Shown piece by piece: positions 1 to 8,251 of a stretch of 64,000 nucleotides of DNA (position 1 is its first letter; each line of letters begins with the position of its first letter). The stretch is from Haladaptatus sp. QDMS2. GTDB taxonomy: Archaea > Halobacteriota > Halobacteria > Halobacteriales > Halococcaceae. The notes beneath the pieces were generated by a model. That model saw only the letters and a list, made by a program, of their open reading frames with translations, was not told where the DNA came from and did not search any database. The DNA is taken from NCBI RefSeq assembly GCF_029338295.1, contig NZ_CP119792.1, forward strand, positions 248,001 to 312,000. The letters are read 5' to 3'. Made by a program: the position numbers and the translations under genes.

Positions 1-486
1 CTCCGCGATTTCCGCCGTCGATTTGTGGAGCGACGGACCGACGAGATGGGAGGGAGCCTCACCAGCCACCTGAATCACGAACTCGCCGAGGTCCGTCTCG
101 AACACTTCGAACCCGGCCGCTTCGAGGTGGTCGTTGAGTTCGAGTTCTTCCGTGGTCATCGACTTGCTCTTTACGAGAGACTCTGCGTCTTTCTCGTCCA
201 TGACCGACTCGATGTAGCGGTTCGCGTCTTCGTCGTCGTCTGCGAGGTAGACCGTCCCGCCGTTCGCCTCCACGCTCTCTCTGACCTGGTCGAGGAGGTC
301 CGGCAGGTTTGCGATGGCGTCTTCCTTGATTGCGCGGGCTTCGGTACGAGCCGCCTCGTAGCTGTCGAAGCGCTCGATGGCGTCGTACCGCTCGCGGTTC
401 ATGTGAACCGTGTTTTCGTGGATGGTGTCGCGTTCGGTTTCGAGCAGGTGGCGGATGTGTTCCGCCTTGCGTCGTGCGTCGCTCAT
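1..486 (-). CDS. lutB: LutB-like iron-sulfur lactate utilization protein (5' part only)
   Basis: The N-terminal 162 codons of a LutB-type protein that runs off the left edge. LutB is the iron-sulfur subunit of the LutABC L-lactate oxidation system. The visible part is the LUD region: a helical lead, a VKSKSMTTEELELN stretch near residue 104, then GEFVIQVAGEAPSHLVGPSLH, the E-x-PSH-x-x-P-x-x-H signature of the family. The Cys-rich cluster-binding part lies outside the window. The ATG overlaps the stop of the upstream LutC-type gene (ATGA, 4 bp), so the two are translationally coupled. The family is recognised from motifs; the substrate (lactate) is inferred from the family. Confidence 0.85.
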   Translation of the reverse strand, partial: MSDARRKAEHIRHLLETERDTIHENTVHMNRERYDAIERFDSYEAARTEARAIKEDAIANLPDLLDQVRESVEANGGTVYLADDDEDANRYIESVMDEKDAESLVKSKSMTTEELELNDHLEAAGFEVFETDLGEFVIQVAGEAPSHLVGPSLHKSTAEIAE

Positions 487-992
487 TTGTCACTCACGAC
501 GATGACGTGGATGTTCTTTGGCCCGTGGACGCCGTAGACGAGCGCGCCCATGTCGCCGGTCGCACTCGGCCCCGTGGCGAGGACGAGGCTGTCGTCGCCC
601 GCGTCGAACTCGTCAGCGAGTTGGTCGACGAGCGTCGGCACGTCTTCAAGCAGTTGGCTCTGCTTGACGACAGCGACGTGATTCTCCGGGTAGAGGCTCA
701 CCGCCTCAGAGCCCTTTTCGTCTGAAGGAACCGCGAGGGTGCCGTATGCGGCCACGGCGTGGCGAACGCCCGTGACGCCGGTCTCGGCAGCAAGCAGTTC
801 GTCAGGCGTCGGGTCCACCGTAACCGGTGCGTCACCGTAGGAGAGGTCCGGGTCTTCGAAATCGATGCCGACAGCCGGTTCGACGACTGCGTCAGCCACC
901 GCATCGGCGAATTCGTCACTGGTCGTCTGCGTGAGGGTTGTGCCCTGCGCCCGCAACGACGTCTCGAACGAAGCGGTCGGTTCTGTAGCCAT
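483..992 (-). CDS. lutC: LutC-like LUD domain protein
   Basis: A 169-residue LUD-domain protein of the LutC type, the small partner of LutB in lactate oxidation. It shows the family features EKGSEAVSLYPENHVAVV in the middle and a GPSATGDMGALVYGVHGP segment near the C-terminus, where the family carries a conserved G-P-S-x-T-x-D-I pattern. The length fits archaeal LutC. I chose the ATG at 992; an in-frame GTG at 1001 would add three residues. It is the first gene of a lutC-lutB operon that leaves the window. No LutA is visible here. Confidence 0.82.
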   Translation of the reverse strand: MATEPTASFETSLRAQGTTLTQTTSDEFADAVADAVVEPAVGIDFEDPDLSYGDAPVTVDPTPDELLAAETGVTGVRHAVAAYGTLAVPSDEKGSEAVSLYPENHVAVVKQSQLLEDVPTLVDQLADEFDAGDDSLVLATGPSATGDMGALVYGVHGPKNIHVIVVSDK

Positions 993-1067
993 ACATGTCA
1001 CACTCGACCGGAGTGGGTTAATGTTTGCTTGTCATGGCCACGCATACGCGGCAACGCTTTCCCCCTC

Positions 1068-1817
1068 TCACTCGAACAGCGCCCGCAGGTCGGTGATAGT
1101 CTCGTCTGGGGCTGGTCCGTTCGCGGTCTCCCTCGCGTGTGCGGTCACGAGGATACCATCGATGCCGGCCGCACGTGCGCCCGCGATGTCTGCATCGGGC
1201 GAGTCGCCGACCATCGCAATCTGCCCAGAGAGCCCCGAGAGTGCCTGTTCGAACAATGTCGCGTGTGGTTTACCGACCACCACGGGATCCCTCCCGACGG
1301 TCGCTCGAATCGCCGCGACGAGCGCGCCGGTCCCCGGTTCGAGGCCGCGAGGCGTCGGGTAGCTTCCGTCTTCGTTCGCGGCAACGAATCGCGCGTCGTG
1401 GTCGAGAATCTGTCTCGCTGCTTGCGCGATGTCGTCGTAGGTGACGGTGCGGTCGAGGCCGACGACGACGGCGTCTGCGGGTGCATCCGTGACGGCGATT
1501 CCCACCCGCCGAATTTCCGTTTTGAATCCCTCCGGGGCGAGAACGTAGGCTGACTCAACGCCTTCAGCCTGCAGATACTGCGCCGTCGCCGAGGCGGCGG
1601 TGAACACCTCGTCTGTAGACGCCTCAACGCCCAAGTCGCGGAGTCGCGCTGCGATTTCCTCGCGAGTCGACCGGGAGTTGTTGGTGACGAACCTGACTGG
1701 CGTGTCACATTCACGGAGGCGAGCGATGGACTCGACTGCTCCGCGGACGGGTTCGTCACCGACGTACACCACGCCATCGAGGTCGAAGCAAAACGCGTCG
1801 TACCGGGTTGCGAGCAT
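1068..1817 (-). CDS. HAD-superfamily phosphatase, NagD (class IIA) type
   Basis: A 249-residue HAD hydrolase that removes phosphate from a small metabolite. Motif I is DLDGVVYVGDEP near residue 12 (nucleophile and acid/base Asp). Motif II lies in FVTNNS near residue 44. The conserved Lys is in VVGKPHATLF and motif III is MVGDSPDADI. A large C2-type cap separates motifs II and III, as in NagD/4-nitrophenylphosphatase proteins. The substrate cannot be read from sequence; phosphoglycolate or sugar phosphates are usual for haloarchaeal members. I chose the ATG at 1817 because it directly precedes motif I; a GTG at 1853 would add an uncharacteristic 12 residues. Confidence 0.85.
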   Translation of the reverse strand: MLATRYDAFCFDLDGVVYVGDEPVRGAVESIARLRECDTPVRFVTNNSRSTREEIAARLRDLGVEASTDEVFTAASATAQYLQAEGVESAYVLAPEGFKTEIRRVGIAVTDAPADAVVVGLDRTVTYDDIAQAARQILDHDARFVAANEDGSYPTPRGLEPGTGALVAAIRATVGRDPVVVGKPHATLFEQALSGLSGQIAMVGDSPDADIAGARAAGIDGILVTAHARETANGPAPDETITDLRALFE

Positions 1818-1924
1818 TGCCTGAGCTTCGCCGTCCCCGCACTTGAGTCTCACGTCGGATGAGTGGGGTGACGGGTGCTTGAGAATCGACCAGTCTGTGC
1901 CGTGGGAACTTTCCGCTGTCCAAG

Positions 1925-1932
1925 GCTATAAG
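1925..1932 (+). promoter_or_regulatory. TATA-like element for the iron alcohol dehydrogenase
   Basis: GCTATAAG lies about 28 nt before the ATG at 1957. This spacing is typical of leaderless archaeal transcripts and supports that start. Confidence 0.55.
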
Positions 1933-1956
1933 GCGATTTGCCGGGTGTGTCCACGT

Positions 1957-3150
1957 ATGACAGACGGGGTCAGCACCATCACCGAGACGTACAGCATCCA
2001 CTCGCCCGCAGCCATCAGGTACGGCGTCGGGGCGACCGAGGAACTGGTCGAGTTCGCCACGACGGAGGAGGTAGAACGGGCACTGGTCGTCACCGACGAG
2101 GACATCGTCGCGGCGGGCGTCGTCGAACCCGTCGTTACCGCGCTCGAACGCGCCGACGTGACGGTGTCCACCTACGACGGCGTGAAACCGGAACCGAAAC
2201 TCTCGATGGTCGAGGACGTGGTTTCCGTCCTCGCCGAAGACGATTTCGACCTCGTGCTGGGCGTGGGTGGCGGGAGCAGCATGGACACGGCGAAGGTCGC
2301 CGCCGCGCTCGCCGTCCACGACGTGCCCATCAGGAGCGTCGTCGGGATGGGGAACGTCCCGGGGAAGGGCCTCCCGCTCGTCCTCCTTCCCACTACCGCG
2401 GGCACGGGCAGTGAAGTCACTCACATCGGCGTCTTCTCCGACGCCCAGGACGGCGGGAACAAGGTCGTCGTCTACTCCGAACACCTGTTCGCCGACCTCG
2501 CAATCGTGGACCCCGCGCTCACCGAATCCCTGCCGAAACCCGTGGCGGCCGCGACGGGGATGGACGCGCTCACCCACGCCATCGAAGCCTACGTCACCAT
2601 GCTTCGAACGCCGTACTCAGACGGCCTCGCCCGACAGGCAATCGAGTTGCTCGGGAACAACCTTCGGGCCGCAGTCCACCAGGGGCCGAACAACGACGAA
2701 GCGCGATACAACGTGAGTTTCGCCGCGACGATTGCGGGCCAGGCGTTCGTCAACTCCGGCCTCGGGGCGGTCCACGCGCTGACCTACCCGCTCGGCATCG
2801 AGTACGGTATCGGCCACGGCCTCGCGAACGCCGTCTTGCTCCCGCACGTCATGGCGTACAACCTGCCCGCAGAACCGGAACGCTACGCCGAAATTGCACG
2901 ACTGCTCGGCGAGGAACGCGAATCCGGCGACACCACGCTGGACATGGCGAAAAAGAGCGTCGACGCCGTCTTCGCGCTCAACGAGGACATCGGGATTCCG
3001 ACCCAAATCCGCGACCTCGGCGAAATCGACCGCGAAGAGTTTACGGACTTCGCGGACACCTGTTTCGAATACTCGAAACACAACATCGACCGCAACCCCC
3101 GGTCACTCACCCGGGAGGACGTGGTCGAAATCTTCGAAAACGCCTACTGA
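1957..3150 (+). CDS. Iron-containing (group III) alcohol dehydrogenase
   Basis: A 397-residue Fe-ADH family enzyme, expected to reduce or oxidise an alcohol/aldehyde or polyol with NAD(P). The nucleotide site GGGSSMDTAK lies at residues 104-113 and is followed by PTTAGTGSEVT. The metal ligands are visible as the Asp and His of MDALTHAIEAY and the two His of AVHALTYPLGIEYGIGHG. The full length is normal for the family. The start at 1957 is preferred over an upstream GTG because a TATA-like box sits 28 nt before it and the family's N-terminus aligns there. It stands alone on the plus strand, tail to tail with a sugar-acid dehydratase gene, which suits a role in sugar or polyol breakdown. The substrate is not determinable. 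Confidence 0.9.
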   Translation: MTDGVSTITETYSIHSPAAIRYGVGATEELVEFATTEEVERALVVTDEDIVAAGVVEPVVTALERADVTVSTYDGVKPEPKLSMVEDVVSVLAEDDFDLVLGVGGGSSMDTAKVAAALAVHDVPIRSVVGMGNVPGKGLPLVLLPTTAGTGSEVTHIGVFSDAQDGGNKVVVYSEHLFADLAIVDPALTESLPKPVAAATGMDALTHAIEAYVTMLRTPYSDGLARQAIELLGNNLRAAVHQGPNNDEARYNVSFAATIAGQAFVNSGLGAVHALTYPLGIEYGIGHGLANAVLLPHVMAYNLPAEPERYAEIARLLGEERESGDTTLDMAKKSVDAVFALNEDIGIPTQIRDLGEIDREEFTDFADTCFEYSKHNIDRNPRSLTREDVVEIFENAY

Positions 3151-3151
3151 C

Positions 3152-4414
3152 TCAGGCGAGGTCGAACAGTTCCTGCCCCGGAGCCAGATGCGGTTCGATG
3201 GCGTCGGGGTCGAGTTCGATACCGAGGCCCGGTTTTTCGGGCACTTCGATGACGCCGTCTTCGATGAGCGGGCCGCCAGTGTGCATGTCGTCCCACCACT
3301 CGACCTCACGGGCGTGCCATTCGAGTGCGAAGGCATTTGGAACCGTCGCGCAGGTGTGGACGCTCGCGATGGTCCCGACCGGACTCGAGATGTTGTGTGG
3401 GGCGACCGGAATGTCGAAGGCGTCTGCGAGCGTCGCAATTTTCCGGAATTCGAGCAGGCCGCCACACTTCTGGATGTCCGGGGCGATGATGTCCACCGCC
3501 TGTTCGGTGACGAACGGGACGAACCCTTCGACGCGAGTGAGGTTCTCGCCGGCGAGAATTGGTGTCTGCGTCCCGTCGGTGACCTTCAGATGGGCGTCCA
3601 CGTTCTCCGGTGGAACCGGGTCTTCGATCCAGTCGAGGTCGAACGGTTCGACGCCGCGTGCGATTTTCACCGCCGTCTCCGTCGAGAAGTTCCAGTGTAG
3701 GTCGAATCCGAGCGTCGGGTCGGTGCCAATCTCCTCGCGCACGGCCTCCACAATGTCGATTTTGTGCTGGATGGCGTCGTTCGAGAGTCGTCGAGTTGCC
3801 GTGTCTGCATCCTCGATTTTCACGTCGAGGTCGAACTTGAGCGCGTCGAAGCCCTCGTCTACGACCTCGCGGGCGACGCTGGCGTACGACTCGGGCGAGT
3901 AGATTTCCCGGGGGTCTGCGTCCGTCGCCTCCGCGAGATTCTCACCCGCGTGGCAGTCTGCGTAAATCTCCACCTCGTCGCGGTACTTTCCGCCGAGCAA
4001 CTGGTACACCGGGAGCCCGGTGACCTTGCCAGCGATGTCCCAGAGGGCGATTTCGATGCCGCTCACCGCCGCCTGTGAGTAGCCGAGCGACCCGCCGAGT
4101 CCCGAGACGAGCTGGGTCATGTGTTCGACGAGTCGGTCTACGTCGAGTGGATTTTGCCCGACCAGCCCGGGTTTGAGAAACTCGACGTACTCGCCTGCCG
4201 GACCGGGAAACGCCTCCCCGATGCCGTACACGTCCGAATCGGTTTCGACCTTGATGAGGTTCCACGGGAAGTTCCCCTCGACCACGACACACTCGATACC
4301 CGTGATTTGCACGTCTCGTTCGGCAGCGCGTCGCTGGCCCGACTCGCGGAGGTCGCGCCACCCCTGCCCGCCGGTCATATCTGCCACTAACTGTCGGTAC
4401 TTCGACTGTTGCAT
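3152..4414 (-). CDS. Enolase-superfamily sugar-acid dehydratase (gluconate/xylonate dehydratase-like)
   Basis: A 420-residue member of the mandelate racemase/muconate lactonizing group. These enzymes abstract the alpha proton of a sugar acid and eliminate water to give a 2-keto-3-deoxy acid. Visible active-site features are the Lys of ALKFDLDVK, metal ligands in GFDLHWNF, WIEDPVPPEN and ILAGENL, and the His of VAPHNISSPVGT. The substrate-capping N-terminal domain (NFPWNLIKVET...GIGEAFPGP) and the LLGGKYRDEVEIYADCH segment resemble haloarchaeal xylonate/gluconate dehydratases as I recall them. The exact substrate is an inference. It ends one base from the convergent iron alcohol dehydrogenase gene. 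Confidence 0.88.
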   Translation of the reverse strand: MQQSKYRQLVADMTGGQGWRDLRESGQRRAAERDVQITGIECVVVEGNFPWNLIKVETDSDVYGIGEAFPGPAGEYVEFLKPGLVGQNPLDVDRLVEHMTQLVSGLGGSLGYSQAAVSGIEIALWDIAGKVTGLPVYQLLGGKYRDEVEIYADCHAGENLAEATDADPREIYSPESYASVAREVVDEGFDALKFDLDVKIEDADTATRRLSNDAIQHKIDIVEAVREEIGTDPTLGFDLHWNFSTETAVKIARGVEPFDLDWIEDPVPPENVDAHLKVTDGTQTPILAGENLTRVEGFVPFVTEQAVDIIAPDIQKCGGLLEFRKIATLADAFDIPVAPHNISSPVGTIASVHTCATVPNAFALEWHAREVEWWDDMHTGGPLIEDGVIEVPEKPGLGIELDPDAIEPHLAPGQELFDLA

Positions 4415-4479
4415 ACACCGAGACGGTTGCTAGCGACTCACAAAGAGGTTCGGGTCCCGACGAATGTTAGGGATACAGA

Positions 4480-6180
4480 TTAGTCCCGTTCCGGGCGTGG
4501 GGTGTACGTCTCCAAATCGACGTTCGGATACAGGACGGCGTCGAGCGTGACCAACTCCTCTGCCACGGTGTTCGCCGTTTCGATTGCCTGTGAGAACACC
4601 CGACGAGGCTCGACGATACCGTCGGCCCACGCATCGGTCGTCGTACCGTCCGCCGCGAGGCCGACCGATGCGGGCTGGGTTTCTGCGGTCGAGTGGGCGA
4701 CGCGGAGCGCGGCCAGCGCGTCGATGGGGTCTGCCCCCGCGTTCTCCGCGAGCGCGACGGGCACCTGTTCCAGCGCCTCCGCGAACGCTTCGACGGCGAG
4801 TTGCTCGACGTCGGGGATGGTCGGCGCGTACTCGCGCAATTCCTGCGCCACCGCCATCGCTGGTGCGCCCGCACCGGGAAGCACCTGTGCGTCCATCACC
4901 GCAAGCGCCGTCACTTCGAGGGCGTCCGCCAGTACGCGTTCGTGCTGGGTACGGGCCGTCTCCGTCTCCACGTCCACGACGAGCGTGAAGACGCCACCGT
5001 CACACCCCTCGAAGAAGGTCCACTTCTCGTCGCCAACCCGGCGTTCAGTTACCTGTGGGACGGTCCCGAGCCGGTCCGGCGTGAGGTCCGTGAGGTCGCC
5101 GACGACGGTTGCGTCGCATGCCCGCGCGAGACGGTACACGTCGGAGAGCGGGTACTCGACTTCGTCCACGACGGCGACGCCGTGTCGATCGAGGGCGGTG
5201 CGAATCCGGTCGTCGACCGCCGGCTGGGAGACGAGCACGTCCACACCGAGGCTGGCAACCTGCGCGGCGACGCCGTCGAGATGCGCGTCGAGTTCCTGCG
5301 TGTACGTCTCCAACTGTTCGAGCGTCTCGACAGTGACTCCCGACTCCTTCCCCTCCCCGAAGGTGGCGCCGGTTCGCTCGAAGTCGATTTCTCGGTCGAT
5401 GAGCGCCACCGTCGCATCCTCGACGGGGTCGAGCAGCGACCAGTCGAACTCGGTCTTCGCCCGGTCTGACTCGTGGAGTGGGCCAGGGAACCGCCGGACG
5501 ATGAGTCCCTCGTAGAAACCACCCTCACCGGGGGGCGCACTGAGCAGTTTCACGTCGTCCGTGTCCAACCACTCGCCGTCCGTCGCCCGAGAGAGCGCCT
5601 GCACCGCTTCTACCACCCGACTCGCGTACGTCTCGCGTGTTTCCGCGTCGAGGTCGCTCGTCATCGACGTCGCGGCGACCTGTCGAAGGCGGGCTGTGTT
5701 TTCGACCGTGACCTCGCGGGCCAGTTCGTCGAGCACCTCGCCGGCGCGGGCGGCGGCCATGGCATACCCGATGACGACGTTCCCGGGGTGGAGTCCCTCC
5801 TCAATGCGGTCGAGACCGTTGTCCACGAGCGCCGCGGTGAGCACGATGGCCGTCGTCGACCCGTCTGCGAGCCCCGTCTGCATCGAATCGATGGCATCGA
5901 CGAACAATGCGGCGACGGGATGGTTGAACCCCTCGCCGCGTTCGACGGCGTCGAGAATCTGACTCGCGTCTGCGGTCTGGACCGTCTCGGGTTCGTCCTG
6001 GAGATTCTTCGTGCGAATCTGTTTTTCCATGCCGAGCGGGCCGAGTGTCGAGCGAACGAGCGATTCGACCCCCCTCGTCGCTAACTGGACGTATCTGCGC
6101 GCCTCCTCGTCGCGAATCGTCCACTCGCCACTTTCGACGGCGGCATACCCGATCTCGTCGCGTCCGCGTTCCATGGCCAC
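4480..6180 (-). CDS. Divergent thermosome-like chaperonin (Cpn60/TCP-1, group II paralog)
   Basis: A 566-residue protein that aligns by eye over the whole group II chaperonin fold but is strongly divergent. Recognisable pieces are STLGPLGMEK near residue 44 (usual TLGPKGMDK), ADASQIL (usual NDGVTIL), ADGSTTAIVLTAALV (usual GDGTTTAVVLAGEL), QVLPGAGAPAMAVAQELREY and ENAGADPIDALAALR. The catalytic Asp residues in the GDGTT and NDG motifs are kept, but the first Gly, the Asn and an RGGT motif in the intermediate region are lost. The Gly-Met-rich tail of haloarchaeal thermosomes is absent. It is monocistronic among metabolic genes. Either a specialised folding ring component or a non-canonical paralog is possible. 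An ATG two codons downstream is an alternative start. Confidence 0.85.
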   Translation of the reverse strand: MAMERGRDEIGYAAVESGEWTIRDEEARRYVQLATRGVESLVRSTLGPLGMEKQIRTKNLQDEPETVQTADASQILDAVERGEGFNHPVAALFVDAIDSMQTGLADGSTTAIVLTAALVDNGLDRIEEGLHPGNVVIGYAMAAARAGEVLDELAREVTVENTARLRQVAATSMTSDLDAETRETYASRVVEAVQALSRATDGEWLDTDDVKLLSAPPGEGGFYEGLIVRRFPGPLHESDRAKTEFDWSLLDPVEDATVALIDREIDFERTGATFGEGKESGVTVETLEQLETYTQELDAHLDGVAAQVASLGVDVLVSQPAVDDRIRTALDRHGVAVVDEVEYPLSDVYRLARACDATVVGDLTDLTPDRLGTVPQVTERRVGDEKWTFFEGCDGGVFTLVVDVETETARTQHERVLADALEVTALAVMDAQVLPGAGAPAMAVAQELREYAPTIPDVEQLAVEAFAEALEQVPVALAENAGADPIDALAALRVAHSTAETQPASVGLAADGTTTDAWADGIVEPRRVFSQAIETANTVAEELVTLDAVLYPNVDLETYTPRPERD

Positions 6181-6273
6181 TCTTGGGGCACCCCTGTGAT
6201 AAATGTGACCGTGTCATCGGCTGTCTCGAAACCGGCCGCAGTGGGCGGTTTTCAGAACGGTGATTGCCGCGTC

Positions 6274-7071
6274 TCAGTCCTCTGCGGGGAGTTCGGCGTC
6301 ACGGGTGTCGAGCGCCGAATCGAAGGCATCCTTCATCGCCTGCCCGCCTTGCAGGAGGTAGCGGGTGTCCGTTCCGACGATGAGCCAGTCGAAGCCGAGT
6401 TCCATCCACCGGTCTACGTCTTCTTCACTGACGGCCAACGACCCGACGGGGACATCTTCGTCCCCGGCAACCGAAAGGACGTGATTCATCGCGTCGAGCA
6501 CCTTCTGGTCGCCCCACTGACCGACCACACCGAGCGACGCAGAGAGGTCGGATGGACCAACGAAGAGCGCGTCTACGCCCTCGACGGCGGCGATTTCCGC
6601 GGCGTTCTCGACGGCTTTCTTCGTCTCGATCTGGATGATGGTGACCAGTTCGTCGTTCGCCTTCGAGACGTACTCGTCGAACTTTGTGCCGTACGCCGAG
6701 GCGCGTCCCCCGGCGAGTCCACGAATCCCCTCCGGTGGGTAGCGCATCGCCTCGACGGCGGCGCGAGCCTCCTCCGCTGTCTCGACCATCGGGACCATGA
6801 CGCCCGCCACGCCGATATCGAGGACGCGCTTTATCTCGACCGGGTCGTTCCACGGAACCCTGACGATGGCCGCGGGCGAACTGCCGTAATCGACCGACCG
6901 GACGAGATTCTCCACTGTCTCTAAGCTGTTGGACGTGTGCTCGATGTCGATGACGACGAAGTCGAAGTCGATGAGGCCGTTTATCTCTGCGACCTTCGGG
7001 TGCCCAATCGAGAGCCAGTTGGCGACGAGGTTCTCACCGCTCCGGAGCGCTGCCGCGAACTCTGTATCCAT
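6274..7071 (-). CDS. HpcH/HpaI-family aldolase (class II, pyruvate aldolase type)
   Basis: A 265-residue TIM-barrel aldolase of the HpcH/HpaI group (2-dehydro-3-deoxyglucarate aldolase relatives), which cleaves 2-keto-3-deoxy acids into pyruvate and an aldehyde with a divalent metal. Visible features are FVVIDIEHTSNS near residue 38, IVRVPWNDP, metal-binding Glu in IIQIETKKAVEN, and GPSDLSASLG carrying the metal Asp. The length is normal. It is divergent from the kinase-enolase cassette starting at 7214, with about 140 bp between them that could hold shared control signals. In context it is a candidate last step for the dehydratases in this island; the substrate is not shown by the sequence. 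Confidence 0.88.
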   Translation of the reverse strand: MDTEFAAALRSGENLVANWLSIGHPKVAEINGLIDFDFVVIDIEHTSNSLETVENLVRSVDYGSSPAAIVRVPWNDPVEIKRVLDIGVAGVMVPMVETAEEARAAVEAMRYPPEGIRGLAGGRASAYGTKFDEYVSKANDELVTIIQIETKKAVENAAEIAAVEGVDALFVGPSDLSASLGVVGQWGDQKVLDAMNHVLSVAGDEDVPVGSLAVSEEDVDRWMELGFDWLIVGTDTRYLLQGGQAMKDAFDSALDTRDAELPAED

Positions 7072-7213
7072 GAGGTCACCGACTCACTGGATGACTATGA
7101 TACTTTCTCTTGGTAACACGGACCAAGCCGGTCACCTCGTACAGTAAAGTAATCGGGGTTCGATAGCTAGCACTGACCACACATGCGAACAGAACGAGGC
7201 TCCCACCGGACCG

Positions 7214-8251
7214 ATGGCTGAAGACCACCCTTCGAGCGAGCGAACGACGCTTTCCCCGGAGACGGCGGTGGCGTACCTGCGACGACACGACGTGCTCACT
7301 GACGGCGAAGACGCGACGGCAGAATCGCTCGGCGGCGGCGTCTCGAACGCCGTCGTCAAGGTCGAAGCAGGGGATGAGGCCTACGTCCTGAAACAACCCC
7401 ATCCAAACCTCGCGGTGGAGGACGACTGGCCCGCAGATGTCTCTCGGGTGCACAACGAGGCGGCCGCCGCTCGCGCCTACGACTCGATTCTCGCCGACGG
7501 TACAGTCGCTGGCCTTCGCGTCCCGGGAGTCGCCACAGAGAGTCACGACGACCACATCATCGTCATCGACTGCGCCCCCGACGGGGCGACGATGTGGAAA
7601 ACCGACCTGCTCGCAGGGACGGTGGACGCGAGCGTCGCGCACCGCCTCGGTCAGTTTCTCGGAACGGCCCACCGCGTCGCTGCGGGCCGACCAGACATCC
7701 GCGAACGGTTCGCGGATAAGACGCCGTTCGACCAGTTACGGGTGGACCCCTACCACCGGACGACGGCGAAGCACCATCCAGAACTCGAAGCGCCGATTCT
7801 GGCGGAGGCAGAACGCGTCCTCGCCGCAGACCGGACGCTCGTCCACGGCGACTTCAGTCCGAAAAACGTCCTCGTCAACCCGGGTACGGACGCGCTCTGG
7901 GTCCTCGATTTCGAAGTAGCCCACTGGGGTGACCCCGCCTTCGACACCGGATTCATGCTCAACCACCTCTGTATCAAGGCCGTCCACGTCGCCTCCCACC
8001 GTGAGGAGTTTCTCGACGCCGCACTCGCCTTCTGGGAGGCCTACACCGACGCGGCGGGGTGGGACGTGGAACGCGACACGACAGCGGAACTCGCGGTGCT
8101 CATGCTCGCCCGGGTGGACGGGAAGTCACCGGTCGAGTACACGGACGTGGAGACGGAGGCCACCCTCCGGCGTATCGCCACGCGGGCGTTACGTGAACCG
8201 GTAGAGCGCGTCCCGGCATTCGTCGAACTCGTCCGGGAGGAAGCGCGATGA
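7214..8251 (+). CDS. APH-fold small-molecule kinase (phosphotransferase family)
   Basis: A 345-residue kinase of the aminoglycoside phosphotransferase/methylthioribose kinase/choline kinase fold. The N-lobe has a Gly-rich loop SLGGGVSNAVVKV near residue 38 and the ATP Lys in AYVLKQPHP. The catalytic loop is LVHGDFSPKNVLVNPG near residue 214, followed by the metal motif WVLDFEVAHWGDPAFDTGFML. These match MtnK-type sugar kinases better than antibiotic kinases. Its TGA overlaps the ATG of the enolase paralog (ATGA), so the two proteins are made together. It most likely phosphorylates a hydroxyl of a sugar or hydroxy acid that the enolase-like enzyme then uses. That link is inferred from the overlap. 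Confidence 0.82.
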   Translation: MAEDHPSSERTTLSPETAVAYLRRHDVLTDGEDATAESLGGGVSNAVVKVEAGDEAYVLKQPHPNLAVEDDWPADVSRVHNEAAAARAYDSILADGTVAGLRVPGVATESHDDHIIVIDCAPDGATMWKTDLLAGTVDASVAHRLGQFLGTAHRVAAGRPDIRERFADKTPFDQLRVDPYHRTTAKHHPELEAPILAEAERVLAADRTLVHGDFSPKNVLVNPGTDALWVLDFEVAHWGDPAFDTGFMLNHLCIKAVHVASHREEFLDAALAFWEAYTDAAGWDVERDTTAELAVLMLARVDGKSPVEYTDVETEATLRRIATRALREPVERVPAFVELVREEAR

